The notes under the pieces: generated by a model | Database searches by the model: none | The model's input: the letters and a program-made list of their open reading frames with translations, nothing else | What the model was told of the DNA's origin: nothing | Program-made: the position numbers and the translations under genes | Part shown: piece after piece, positions 54,413-63,441 of the stretch | Numbering within the stretch: the first letter of the stretch is position 1 | Layout of the letters: the number at the start of each line of letters is the position of its first letter | NCBI GenBank assembly: GCA_003612525.1 | Contig: RAZD01000002.1 | Coordinates: 247,001 to 311,000 of the forward strand | Reading direction: 5' to 3' | DNA from: a bacterium C-53 | GTDB taxonomy: Bacteria > Bacillota > Clostridia > Lachnospirales > Lachnospiraceae | Length of the DNA: 64,000 nucleotides

Positions 54413-54791
54413 CAAATATTCCTCCTAAATTTAATAATTCATCCGATAACATCCGCAATGTTCCGCTCACATCTGTCGTCTTTTCCGCTAATACAGCTGA
54501 AATTCCGGTATCTCTGTTCTTTTCGACTGAAAAGTCCCTGACGCCTCCATGCAGCATATGAATCGTATGTGAAAAGTTAAGAAAAAGCAAAACCACTAAA
54601 ACAGCGGTACATACTTTCATGCTGTACAGAAAAAGCTGCATATTTTTTGATAACTTCCCTGCCTCATGAACAGCTTTCACAGGAAGTGCATTTGTCTGAA
54701 TCAGTATATTTTCCTTAAAATTTTTAGGCGCCTCCACAAAATAATGTTCTTCCGTTTCATGAATAAATTTAAGTAATTCCGCCTCCTTCAA
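54405..54791 (-). CDS. Single-TM protein, probable anti-sigma partner of the adjacent ECF sigma factor
   Basis: Protein of 128 residues: cytosolic N-terminus, one TM (about 58-75, LFLYSMKVCTAVLVVLLFLN) and a short outer part. Its ATGA overlap with the sigma gene and topology suit an anti-sigma factor, though no zf-HC2 Cys/His set is visible. Assignment is by context only. Confidence 0.6.
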   Translation of the reverse strand: MKEAELLKFIHETEEHYFVEAPKNFKENILIQTNALPVKAVHEAGKLSKNMQLFLYSMKVCTAVLVVLLFLNFSHTIHMLHGGVRDFSVEKNRDTGISAVLAEKTTDVSGTLRMLSDELLNLGGIFDD

Positions 54792-55306
54792 TTCTGCCCG
54801 CCTCCTTTTGTAAGCATTTTCTTAAGCATTGCTTTTGCCCTGTAAACCTGTGTCTGAACCGTCTTTACATTGCGATTTCTCTTCTCTGCAATCTGTGTCA
54901 TGGTCAGTTCTTCAAAAAAATAATCTTCCGCAATTTCATCATAGGGTGGTTTCAACTGCCGGCAGACTGCAAGAATCCGTTCTTTTTCCGCCTTCTTCAG
55001 ATATTCGCCTTCCGGCGTACCGCCGGAATCTGCCACAGTCAAAAAGAATTCCTCTTCTGTAGGTATCAGGTTCCTGCTTCTGCTCCGCATAAAATCAATG
55101 CATTTGTTCGCAGCAATCCTTCCTATCCAGGCCTTCGCATTTTTACCGTCAAATGACGATAAATTTTTGTAAGCAGCAAGAAACGTATCCTGTGCGAGGT
55201 CCTGTGCATCAAAGTAATTTCCTGTGATTCTCAGGCATATGGAAAATACAAGATTCTGATACGAATCGATCAGAGTTTCAATATTTAATTCATCGATATT
55301 TCCCAC
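54788..55306 (-). CDS. ECF RNA polymerase sigma factor
   Basis: Sigma-70 family protein of 172 residues: region 2 (LIDSYQNLVFSICLRITGNYFDAQDLAQDTFL, with AKAWIGRIAANKCIDFMRSR) and region 4 (MTQIAEKRNRNVKTVQTQVYRAKAML). Start is GTG at 55306, unusually close to AGGAGG; the upstream frame is closed at once, so no better start exists. First gene of a four-gene run likely to control envelope functions. Confidence 0.85.
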   Translation of the reverse strand: MGNIDELNIETLIDSYQNLVFSICLRITGNYFDAQDLAQDTFLAAYKNLSSFDGKNAKAWIGRIAANKCIDFMRSRSRNLIPTEEEFFLTVADSGGTPEGEYLKKAEKERILAVCRQLKPPYDEIAEDYFFEELTMTQIAEKRNRNVKTVQTQVYRAKAMLKKMLTKGGGQN

Positions 55307-55401
55307 CTCCTGTATTCTCTTAACTGCTTACATCTATAATAACGGAGGAGAAATACGAATGTCTTCAAAATTATGAAAAAAACAGAAAAAAAGAAAAAGG
55401 A

Positions 55402-56295
55402 TTACTCCCGGACAATCCCTTTCCCGTCAAAATCAGGAATAAAGCTTTCCTGTGCTGTGTCTCCTTCCTGTACAAATCCATTTTCAATTCCAAGCGAAAC
55501 CGCATACCGGATTAAGTCTTCATATTCCCGCTCTGACACATGGCGGTTGATTTCGGAATACTCTTCAGGAATATTTATTGGTGTGTATTGATTCATAATG
55601 CTATAGTAAATCGTATCACGATAGGTACGGTATAAATAACGCAGAACTGCTTTGGAATCTTTCAGGCCTCCTGGCAGCATCAGATGGCGGACAATTACGC
55701 CCTTTCTCATTATACCTGATTTGTCAAATTCCGGCGCGCCTGTCTGGTGCACCATCTTTGCAACTGCTTCCTTTGCTATTTTTGCATAATCCGGCGCGCT
55801 GGAATAGCGGGCGCTCATTTTACTGCTCATATACTTAAAATCCGCAAGATAAATATCTATGAGCCCTTCAAATTGCTGCAGTGTGTCTGCGCTTTCATAG
55901 GATGATGTATTATAAACAACCGGGATTATAAGCCCCTGTTCTTTTGCATTCACCAACGCCTCCCGGATTCGACCTGCAAAATGGCCCGGCGTCACAAGAT
56001 TGATGTTCTCTGCCCCTCGCTCCTGCTGCTCGATGAAAATCTCTGAAAGACGCTGTGTCGAAATCTCGATGCCTTTTCCTCCTGATGCAATTTCCCTGTT
56101 CTGACAGAAAACACAGCGCAGATTACAGCCGCTGAAAAATATGGTGCCTGAACCGCCGTTTCCTGATATACAGGGTTCTTCCCACATATGAAGAGATGCC
56201 CTGGATGCAGTAACTTTGCTGCCCATGCCACAATAACCAATCTGCCCATGCTCTCTGTCTGCGCCGCACTTTCTCGGGCATAAATTGCATTTCAT
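55402..56295 (-). CDS. Radical SAM protein, PflX/PflA-like (COG1313 type)
   Basis: Protein of 297 residues. The radical SAM motif is C-x3-C-x2-C in SGCNLRCVFCQN (about 57-64), preceded by an N-terminal Cys cluster (CNLCPRKCGADREHGQIGYCGMG). Such proteins resemble pyruvate formate-lyase activating enzyme but their substrate is unknown. GGAGG precedes the start; it overlaps the MmcQ stop by 4 nt, so the two are coupled. Confidence 0.85.
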   Translation of the reverse strand: MKCNLCPRKCGADREHGQIGYCGMGSKVTASRASLHMWEEPCISGNGGSGTIFFSGCNLRCVFCQNREIASGGKGIEISTQRLSEIFIEQQERGAENINLVTPGHFAGRIREALVNAKEQGLIIPVVYNTSSYESADTLQQFEGLIDIYLADFKYMSSKMSARYSSAPDYAKIAKEAVAKMVHQTGAPEFDKSGIMRKGVIVRHLMLPGGLKDSKAVLRYLYRTYRDTIYYSIMNQYTPINIPEEYSEINRHVSEREYEDLIRYAVSLGIENGFVQEGDTAQESFIPDFDGKGIVRE

Positions 56296-56648
56296 TTGTT
56301 TCCTCCTGTTTTCGGTGTCTTCCCGACAATCAGATCATAACTTTCCGCAATCATCCTTTTGATCTCCCCATCCGGGATAGTTCCGTCCAGCCGAATGGAA
56401 TTCCAGTGCTCCTTATTCTGGTGATAGCCCGGCATCACGGACGGATAGGCGCTTCTCCAAAAATCACGCCACTGTGGATCAACCTTCACATTTACCCATA
56501 GAAAGCCGTCCTTCTCATAAGTCCAGGCAAATGCTCTTTTATTTTTACGATACCGCAGGAGCACCCAGTTATCATCATGAAACGGAGCATCCACATATGC
56601 ATCTGTAAAAGTCAGGCCAAAGTCCAGGACTTCCTTTCGTTCTCTCAT
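56292..56648 (-). CDS. MmcQ/YjbR family protein
   Basis: Protein of 118 residues with the MmcQ/YjbR fold (DDNWVLLRYRKNKRAFAWTYEKD, SVMPGYHQNKEHWNSIRLDG), a double-wing DNA-binding-like fold of unknown role. I start at MRERKEV (56648), AGGAGG 8 nt upstream; a longer frame overlaps tag. It is between tag and the radical SAM gene. Confidence 0.88.
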   Translation of the reverse strand: MRERKEVLDFGLTFTDAYVDAPFHDDNWVLLRYRKNKRAFAWTYEKDGFLWVNVKVDPQWRDFWRSAYPSVMPGYHQNKEHWNSIRLDGTIPDGEIKRMIAESYDLIVGKTPKTGGNK

Positions 56649-56715
56649 TACAACCGCCTCCTCAGCCTGAACATTCACTTGCTGCTCTCTTAGATTTCCC
56701 ATGCCTGCCGTCCAT

Positions 56716-57318
56716 TCACGCTTCTTTATCCCTGCGTTTTCGAACTGTCGGGAAGCCGGCCGCTGCTTCCGTATATCTAAAACAACTTTCCACATGGTCG
56801 TTAATGATTCCGCAAGCCTGCAGATGAGAATATACCGTAACAGAGCCGATATATTTAAATCCACGTTTTTTCAAATCTTTACTGATTGTGTCTGACAATC
56901 CGTTTTTCGCAGGAATGGCTCCTTTCTGATGCCCTGTGTATTGTATCGTTTTCCCTTCCGAAAACTGCCACAGGTATTCGCTGAATGTGCCAAACTCCTC
57001 TCTGATTTTCAGAAAACAGGATGCATTATGAATCACTGCCTCAATCTTCCTCCTGGAGCGGATCATTCCTTCCGTTTCCATAATCCTCTCGATATCCGAC
57101 TCTTTATATGCTGCTATCTTCTCATACTGAAATCCATCAAAGCACTTTTGGAATATCTCTCTCTTCTGAATCATCATGTTCCAATTCAGGCCGCACTGCA
57201 TGGCCTCCATCATCAGGAATTCAAACTGTTTCCTGTCATCATGCAGCGGCACTCCCCATTCTTCATCATGATATTTTATCATTTTTTCGTTGCACAGGCA
57301 CCATTCACATCGTTCCAT
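56716..57318 (-). CDS. tag: DNA-3-methyladenine glycosylase I
   Basis: Excises 3-methyladenine from alkylated DNA. Product 200 residues with the N-terminal zinc-binding residues (C4 and H17 region: CEWCLCNEKMIKYHDEEWGVP) and the helix-hairpin-helix region; the C-terminal zinc residues HLQACGIINDH. AAGGGG lies 8 nt before the start. Complete by length. Confidence 0.95.
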   Translation of the reverse strand: MERCEWCLCNEKMIKYHDEEWGVPLHDDRKQFEFLMMEAMQCGLNWNMMIQKREIFQKCFDGFQYEKIAAYKESDIERIMETEGMIRSRRKIEAVIHNASCFLKIREEFGTFSEYLWQFSEGKTIQYTGHQKGAIPAKNGLSDTISKDLKKRGFKYIGSVTVYSHLQACGIINDHVESCFRYTEAAAGFPTVRKRRDKEA

Positions 57319-57623
57319 TCCGCTTACCCCTTGTCCTTTCGTACAGCATCTTCCATTCTTACCTGCTAAAATATTTTTAGAGAATACCAGACAACTTTGA
57401 AATACCGCTGATGGCTATATCACTCAATCTCCTTTTATCATACTGTAAGTTTTTCTATATTTCAATCATTTATATGGGCTGTTTGCACGGGGGAATCCGA
57501 TTCTTTCATATGTACATACTTTCGTTTAAAACTAAGAAATCAAAGTACAGAATTATAAATTAATCTGATACAAAACGGATTCTGCCAGGAAATCATAGAA
57601 TTTACGAAAATTAAAGCACATAA
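57319..57623. other. Intergenic region, nothing clear
   Basis: About 300 nt of A/T-rich sequence upstream of tag. I see no plausible coding frame, no tRNA and no riboswitch; it may hold the tag promoter, but no box is strong. Confidence 0.5.
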
Positions 57624-57667
57624 GAAAAAATAACAGCCAAAGTATGGCAAGGCCGTACTCTGGCTGT
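57624..57667 (-). terminator. Terminator after the charged protein gene
   Basis: 16-bp stem ACAGCCAGAGTACGGC / GCCATACTTTGGCTGT (one mismatch, one G-U), followed on the minus strand by TATTTTTTC. Confidence 0.85.
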
Positions 57668-57687
57668 ACTCGTATTGTTCTGCACCC

Positions 57688-58137
57688 TCAATCTCCCTCA
57701 CAGGCTACCTGTATTTCACCTGTTTCTTCATCTGTTGTATCTGCATCCAGATGGTTGTTTACCAGCATCTTTCCTTTCCTGCTGATTTCCAGGACGCACC
57801 CGCCTGCCTCTCTGATATCTGTACTGGTATCGGCATTCCCGTTTTCGGCAATCCTTTCTTCCAGTTTTTCACGTTCTTCTTTCCGTTTCCGGAGCGTCTC
57901 CTCACGTTGCAATTTCGCTTTTTCTCTTGCTTCCTCCGCGTCTTCTTTCATTCCTTCGTCAGCTTCCGCCTTATATTCCTTCGACTTGTCCGAAAAATCA
58001 CCAGCATATCCCATTGCCCTTTCCATTGCTGCCATATCGCCCTTGCGTCTTGCTTCCCTGTAAACACGCATGGGGGTATTCATCAGATTCATATTTGTCC
58101 TTGCTCCTACAAGCCCTTCCATCGTCTTTGTATGCAT
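57688..58137 (-). CDS. Charged coiled-coil protein of unknown function
   Basis: Protein of 149 residues, rich in Glu, Lys, Arg and Ala, with a long helical stretch (about 45-100). The N-terminus MHTKTMEGLVGARTNMNLMNTPMRVYREARRKGD recurs in Lachnospiraceae proteins near sensor kinases by my recollection. The C-terminus has GCVLEISRKGKMLVNN. AAGGAGG lies 8 nt before the start. It is downstream of the AgrC-like kinase (93-nt gap) and may share its regulation. Confidence 0.6.
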   Translation of the reverse strand: MHTKTMEGLVGARTNMNLMNTPMRVYREARRKGDMAAMERAMGYAGDFSDKSKEYKAEADEGMKEDAEEAREKAKLQREETLRKRKEEREKLEERIAENGNADTSTDIREAGGCVLEISRKGKMLVNNHLDADTTDEETGEIQVACEGD

Positions 58138-58229
58138 AATGTTATCCTCCTTAACTCCGTTTTTTAAGGAATATACAAACCCTCACCTCTTTTTTCGACG
58201 GTAGAAATATATGAGATTAGGTTGATGTA

Positions 58230-59609
58230 TCAAACAGCTGTTTTGACGTCATGTACGGCATAATCCAGGGACATTAAAATGGATATTACGAAAGTTCCTT
58301 TCTCAGCTTCGATTTTTATTACCCCATTATACTTGTTTACCACATCGCTCACATTTCGCAGGCCTATTCCATGCTCCTTCGAATTCTCTTTATTTGTAGT
58401 GCCTTTCGTATATGTTTCTGTCCTGGCTATACTGTTCTTTACTTCGAGAAGAAAACATTGTTTAACGGTTCTTGCCTGAATATGAATAAATCTATATTCA
58501 TCACACCGCAGCCGTTCGCACGCTTCTATTGCATTGTCCAGAATATTTCCAAATAAGACACATAAGTCAAACTCATTGATACCTCCCTCTTTCGGCGCCT
58601 GTACGTCACATTCCCATTGGATTGCCCTTTCCCCGGCTGCTTTCTTCTTCTGATACAGGAGAGCGTCCACTACACTGCTTCCTGTCGTATCTCCGCCGGG
58701 CTCCAGTCCACTGTTCTCCACATTCTTCAGGTAATTGTCCAACTTCTCCCATTCTCTGTTCCGGGATAACACCGACAGGGCAATGATATGATTTTTCATA
58801 TCATGCCGCAGTCCTTCCGACTGCCTGTACTGCTCCGCCAGCATTTTGTAGACGGCAATCTGAGAATGGTACCATCCGCTTTTTTCCTGCTCTGCATAAA
58901 TTCGATGCATCCCAAACATATAAAAACCTGCCGCAACCATAAGTAGAAGCGACAGAAGCACAAATTCAGCATGACTGAAAATCTGGTCATAGTACAACCC
59001 CATATTTCCTCCACTTCTTACCATAATCCCGTGGCATGCGCCCCATGCTATTACGTCAAATACAATAACGATTACAAGCAGAGGAATTGCCAGCGTTGCA
59101 TACCATCTCCCCGGTTTGCTCTCAAAAACAGGCTCAAGGCGCCCCATCATCCGATATACGGCATATGTGCGAAAGCAATAGCAAGCGCAGATAATCAGCC
59201 ACGATTCCCACTCTCCGATAAATGGCTCCGGGATTTTTTGGACTGTGTGCCGAAAAAACAGTGCCAGACATGCCAAAAAAGACCCGCAAAAATTTTCCGC
59301 CAGCCTTGCAGTCACCATCAGCACGGAAGCTGCCAGAACTTTCTTCTCCCATCCCGACCGAAACAGTATAAATACAAATCCCGTAAACAATATATTGCAC
59401 AGCATCGCATAGAGAATATATGGACCTGTATACTGCCGGTTTGCAATATTGAGTATCAAACGGCCACTAAAGGATAAAACGATAAACACCAGTTCATTTT
59501 TCTTGGAAGTTTCAAGATATTGTTTACAGAATTTATCCGCCATACATAAGTATCCCAGATCAAATGGCGCTGCAATTAAAATATCTGCATAGTCTAAGAG
59601 CTGTTTCAC
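58230..59609 (-). CDS. AgrC-like GHKL histidine kinase
   Basis: Sensor kinase of 459 residues: several TM segments in the first half (about 55-250), the phospho-acceptor His in GLRHDMKNHIIALSVL (about residue 277), and a C-terminal GHKL ATPase (LDNAIEACERL N-box, HGIGLRNV G-box). This is the AgrC/peptide-sensor layout. GTG start overlaps the regulator stop in GTGA, with GGAGG upstream. No agrB or agrD is visible nearby. Confidence 0.9.
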   Translation of the reverse strand: MKQLLDYADILIAAPFDLGYLCMADKFCKQYLETSKKNELVFIVLSFSGRLILNIANRQYTGPYILYAMLCNILFTGFVFILFRSGWEKKVLAASVLMVTARLAENFCGSFLACLALFFRHTVQKIPEPFIGEWESWLIICACYCFRTYAVYRMMGRLEPVFESKPGRWYATLAIPLLVIVIVFDVIAWGACHGIMVRSGGNMGLYYDQIFSHAEFVLLSLLLMVAAGFYMFGMHRIYAEQEKSGWYHSQIAVYKMLAEQYRQSEGLRHDMKNHIIALSVLSRNREWEKLDNYLKNVENSGLEPGGDTTGSSVVDALLYQKKKAAGERAIQWECDVQAPKEGGINEFDLCVLFGNILDNAIEACERLRCDEYRFIHIQARTVKQCFLLEVKNSIARTETYTKGTTNKENSKEHGIGLRNVSDVVNKYNGVIKIEAEKGTFVISILMSLDYAVHDVKTAV

Positions 59610-60322
59610 AGAATCCCTCCATTTTCCCGCATAACCTCAAACACCATCTGGCAGAATGCCTCATATCTTCTTTTTGCAATCACAATTCTTTCCCCGTTTT
59701 CCAGGATCGCTTCCTGCCTGTTATACCCGTCAACATATTTCATATTTATCAGATAACTTTTATGACATCTGAAAAAACCTTTATCCCATAGCTGATTCTC
59801 CAGTTCCCCTATTTGCTCATAATACGTAAACATGCCTTCTCGTCCATGCACATCGACCGTTCTTCCTTTTATCTCAAAATAGTATATATCATCAAGAAAC
59901 AGTTTCTTTTTCTGCCTTTCCCTACTGACAACAATATATTCCTGCGAGCGTTTTTCTGTTTTCAGAATGGCTTTTTGCAATACCTTTCTCAGTTTCCTGT
60001 CTTCCACGGGCTTCAGCAGATACTGGAAAGCCTCCACATCATATGCTTCAAACACATACTCCCTGCTGGAAGATACAAAAATAAGTATTTTATCAGATGC
60101 TTTTTCCCGGATAATCTGTGCGGTCTTCATTCCATCCAGCTCGTGCATAATAATATCCAGAAAAATAATATCAAAACTTTCGAGTGCCTGCAGCAATTCC
60201 CTGCCGCTTCGGAACTGGCGGACAATGTACGGCAGTTTCATTTCTTCCATAATCGCTTTAATTCTCTTTGCCATGCTGCAGCATTCTACGATTTCATCAT
60301 CACATACTGCGATTGAAAGCAT
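59606..60322 (-). CDS. AgrA-like LytTR response regulator
   Basis: Response regulator of 238 residues: receiver (D9, D10; phospho-acceptor D56 in DIIFLDIIMHELDGM) and a C-terminal LytTR DNA-binding domain (about 135-235, with YYFEIKGRTVDVH and FFRCHKSYLINMKYV). AGGTG precedes the start at 60322. Overlaps the kinase start. A short perfect dyad ATGGAAGTGTCCAT-like (ATGGA...TCCAT) lies upstream at about 60400. Confidence 0.9.
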   Translation of the reverse strand: MLSIAVCDDEIVECCSMAKRIKAIMEEMKLPYIVRQFRSGRELLQALESFDIIFLDIIMHELDGMKTAQIIREKASDKILIFVSSSREYVFEAYDVEAFQYLLKPVEDRKLRKVLQKAILKTEKRSQEYIVVSRERQKKKLFLDDIYYFEIKGRTVDVHGREGMFTYYEQIGELENQLWDKGFFRCHKSYLINMKYVDGYNRQEAILENGERIVIAKRRYEAFCQMVFEVMRENGGIL

Positions 60323-60543
60323 TCGATCACCTGCCTTATATAAGTATATCGTATATATCGGCAAGAACAGCGTTTTCGTTTTGTCAATGCTATGAATGGA
60401 CACTTCCATGTAATGACCGTTTGGGAAGGATATCAGATTCAAAAATAAGTCTATATTTTTCGCCTCTTATCCGGCACAGAAGTGAATGCCTCACAGAGAT
60501 GGACAATCCTGTATTAAAGTTTTGTCTGCCACCTGCACGCATT

Positions 60544-61099
60544 CTAAAGATGGTGAAGATTCCTGCGATATTCCCGCAGCTCATCTTGTTTTACAGTCCG
60601 AATGATCCTGTCAAACGCTGCAATAAGCGCATCTTTATCTTCCGGTAAAGCAGCGTGAAGCTGGAAGGCATTGGAAGCGCCCTGTGCCGAATATACCTGT
60701 CAGATAGCAAAAACTGTAGCAAGATACCCGCCCTGTCCGGCCTCATGCAAAGCGGCAAGCTCCTCATCTGTTTTCAGAGTAATATCCGTCACTCTCACAA
60801 AGTTTCCAATTGTTTCCATCTCCGGGAAATACCTGTGTATCAGTTCTGCAATCTCCACTAACCTGTCGTATTTCAGTACGAAAGGGGGCCCCGGTCAGAA
60901 AAGTCCGGGTTGCTTTTCTGCCGCAAAAAGAGCAGTACTTCTTCTGCACCTCTTTCAGGTCCCCCTCTATATCCTCCATCGGCGACATTCTGAACGGAAA
61001 GGGCCAGATCTGCGTAGTGCGTACAGCCCGCGGTAACTTCCAAATAACAGAGAAGAGGCCTCATAGGGCGGCCTCCATATTGTTCCTGTGTAAGTGCAT
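60544..61099 (-). pseudogene. Broken radical SAM gene
   Basis: Remnant of a clostridial radical SAM family. In three frames I read YTGTIWRPPYEA, LEVTAGCTH, FRMSPMEDIEGDLKEVQK, KYDRLVEIAELIHRYFPEM, VTDITLKTDEELAALHEAG and, after a large internal deletion, GASNAFQLHAALPEDKDALI to the stop at 60544. Near the start ATGCAC is followed by one extra T, a frameshift. The CxxxCxxC cluster is not intact. Upstream AAGGA supports the original start at 61099. Confidence 0.8.
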
Positions 61100-61173
61100 C
61101 ATTCCTTCCTCCTTGTTTTCTTACTCAGCGGTTATCCCCTTTCACACTAATCCTCCATGTCAGAGCCGTTTAC

Positions 61174-61332
61174 TGCGATCAAGGCATATTTGAGGCCCCG
61201 CCGAAAGTGGAATATTCCCTCACTGAATTTGGAGAAAGTTTCATCCCTGTTCTTCAGACCATGATCACATGGAGCGAGACATATCTTTGCCCTGATTCTG
61301 AAAACCCTCATGAGAATATTCATATATGGTAA
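61174..61332 (+). pseudogene. C-terminal remnant of an HxlR family regulator
   Basis: 53 in-frame codons ending at a stop, reading PPKVEYSLTEFGESFIPVLQ, which is the end of an HxlR winged-helix protein. No start or helix-turn-helix part precedes it. Confidence 0.7.
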
Positions 61333-61460
61333 AGAACCAGAAACTGAAGCTAAGAAATGAACTGATTTTTACGGAAACAGATATGTAATAAACCAGTGAC
61401 AAATCAATTACTTCTGTTTTTCCTGGCAGAATTCATGATTCTTTCAGGTGGCGGGGATTT

Positions 61461-61490
61461 TCTACACTTCTTTTACTTCCTTCTCTCACA
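61461..61490. repeat. 30-nt repeat, copy 2 (first at 47916-47945)
   Basis: Plus-strand TCTACACTTCTTTTACTTCC followed by TTCTCTCACA. It overlaps the stop codon of the MBL gene at 61486. Confidence 0.55.
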
Positions 61491-62364
61491 CTGTCTGCCA
61501 GAGGAGCATACTGTCCTGAAATTCAGCCGACAATTTCCCCGTATCCTTCATCCATGAAAGGTAAGAGCGCACTGTGCTGCCTGCCAATACATACTGTTCA
61601 AAATTCATGGTTAGTCCGTAATCTTTGAACACTTTCTGCAATATATGTTCAAAGCAGACCGGCTCCCTGCAGGCAGATAAAATCTTTCCCACCACATCAT
61701 ATACTTTGTCCCTGTTGTAACGGACAAGCTCTCCCACATCAGCCGAGACTTCTGCATGGGCGGGAACGAACATGACGGCTCCCATCCTTTCCACTTTATC
61801 CAATGTTTCCAGATAAGCCCCCACGTCATAAATAAAGGATACTGCATATTTATCCAGCGTCTCCCTGCTGCTGATACAGTCTGCCAGGAACACCACGCCA
61901 TCCGGCATACGAAATCCCACCATATCAAAGAAATGCCCCGGCAGCGGTATCACCTCAATCTCTTCCGGGAAATCTTCATCTGAAAAATCCGTCACATTGC
62001 TTTCCTGTGCCATCAGAAATTTATGTCTCAGATCTTTACATGGATAGCCGCCATAGAGGAAGGATGGCTCCAGGAGCGGGAATTTTGTAAAAGCCGCCTC
62101 AATTCCGCCGGAATAAACTTTACACCCTGTCTGCCCTTGCAGATATTTATTTCCGCCGATGTGGTCTGCATTGGAGTGGGTATTTAGAATTGCCGTTAAG
62201 CGCCAGCCGTTCTTATCTAAAATCTGCCTGACCTTCCTTCCCGCATCTTTATCATTTCCGCTGTCAACCAGATAAACATGATCCTTATCCGCGACATAGA
62301 CACCTATCTTTGCCGGACAGTTTATGTAATAACATTTGTCACTGATCTGCACCAATTCATACAT
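61486..62364 (-). CDS. MBL-fold metallohydrolase
   Basis: Cytosolic hydrolase of 292 residues with metal motif THSNADH (HxxxDH), a later GHFFDM, DCISS and a C-terminal H in PAHAEVSAD. Resembles uncharacterised clostridial MBL proteins; the substrate is unknown. AAGGAAA precedes the start. It lies downstream of broken and accessory genes and is itself intact. Confidence 0.8.
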   Translation of the reverse strand: MYELVQISDKCYYINCPAKIGVYVADKDHVYLVDSGNDKDAGRKVRQILDKNGWRLTAILNTHSNADHIGGNKYLQGQTGCKVYSGGIEAAFTKFPLLEPSFLYGGYPCKDLRHKFLMAQESNVTDFSDEDFPEEIEVIPLPGHFFDMVGFRMPDGVVFLADCISSRETLDKYAVSFIYDVGAYLETLDKVERMGAVMFVPAHAEVSADVGELVRYNRDKVYDVVGKILSACREPVCFEHILQKVFKDYGLTMNFEQYVLAGSTVRSYLSWMKDTGKLSAEFQDSMLLWQTV

Positions 62365-62895
62365 TTTACGTTTCCTTCTTTCCTTGTTTTAATAAAATAT
62401 ACTATAACATACATCTTAAAAAAGAAAAATGCACCGAACCAAAGCAACCAGCTGTCCGATCGCCTGAAACAACTATTTTCCAGGAATTGAGCCATATACC
62501 GTACCAAAACGAAAAAGCAGAAAAGGGGGGGGACTGTAACCTCAGAAGAATATTAAAAAACAGGATTGCACGGCCTTCCTTTAAAAGGCTGTGTGATACA
62601 GACGCCGGCCTCACCGGATACTGTCAAAATCCCTGCGGAGCTATTTCTGTATTATGAGAAAATTAATGAATGGTCTGAAACTGTTTCATAATAGAAAAAG
62701 CACGTGACACTCCATTTACACTGGCGATGTCGCTGCTGTCCATTCGCTGAAAATGCAGGTATGGGGCAAAAGGAGGGGCGAGTTGAGCCACGTACAAAAA
62801 AGCAGCGTTCAAAGAAAGATATCAGAATAAAGGAACAGCTGTCGTACCGATTGGTCTCATATAGCCCCTGACCATGCCTTTGCTGATGTTGAATT
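62365..62895. other. Non-coding or decayed stretch
   Basis: 531 nt with short frames only. Plus strand carries a nine-G run at 62525-62533. A short plus-strand stretch near 62785-62868 reads VEPRTKKQRSKKDIRIKEQL, possibly a remnant, but I recognise no family. Probably decayed sequence. Confidence 0.5.
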
Positions 62896-63402
62896 TTAAT
62901 CAGCAGCACTATTACTTATCTCATTTTCAGTTTCAGCAGAAGACAGATTCCTGTCGGTATCCTGCTCTTTATTATCATTTGGGGCTTTTGTCGGCTTGGC
63001 AATTTCCAAACTCATGGTAGTCTCCATTCCACCAATACTCATTGTCATAACAAGCACTCTTGAACCATCCGGCTTGACAATAATTTCTGTTTTTGATTCG
63101 GATTCCTGACTATCTGCCTGCTCTAATCCCCCACCTGGCAATACTCTTGCACTATCATTTCCTTCGGCTCTCATATAAAGAGAATTCCCTGAGTATGCGC
63201 CTATACCATAAATGTCGGCAGTATTTATGCCCGCGTAACTATCCCGCATGGAAATAACATTTGTCTTCCTGCTGTTTTCAGAAGTATTTGTTCTGACCAC
63301 ATCGTCTATCCGGCTTGCAAAACCCACTCCCGAATTATTTCCCTGTGTCTTTCCCATTCCACGCCAAATGGGATAACCCGCTCCAATTCCACCAATGCTC
63401 AT
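62896..63402 (-). CDS. Small protein of unknown function (MSIGGIG type)
   Basis: Protein of 168 residues without TM segments. Gly/Ser-rich start MSIGGIGAGYPIWRG, a middle part with TEIIVKPDGSRVLVMTMSIGGMET, and an acidic Ser/Asn/Glu tail. Proteins of this look occur in Lachnospiraceae by my recollection, often near secretion or sensory genes; function unknown. GGAG lies 6 nt before the start. It follows a broken kinase gene. Confidence 0.55.
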   Translation of the reverse strand: MSIGGIGAGYPIWRGMGKTQGNNSGVGFASRIDDVVRTNTSENSRKTNVISMRDSYAGINTADIYGIGAYSGNSLYMRAEGNDSARVLPGGGLEQADSQESESKTEIIVKPDGSRVLVMTMSIGGMETTMSLEIAKPTKAPNDNKEQDTDRNLSSAETENEISNSAAD

Positions 63403-63441
63403 TCTTTTCTCCTTTCCTGCAACAGCACGGTTACTCTAAAC

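Noticed and set aside
57319..57687. tRNA, riboswitch or CRISPR array
   Set aside because: No cloverleaf, no riboswitch consensus and no evenly spaced repeats were seen here or elsewhere in the window; the only RNA gene recognised is tmRNA.
62525..62533. Nine-G run as a phase-variation tract
   Set aside because: It is in a stretch with no recognisable gene, so there is nothing for it to switch.
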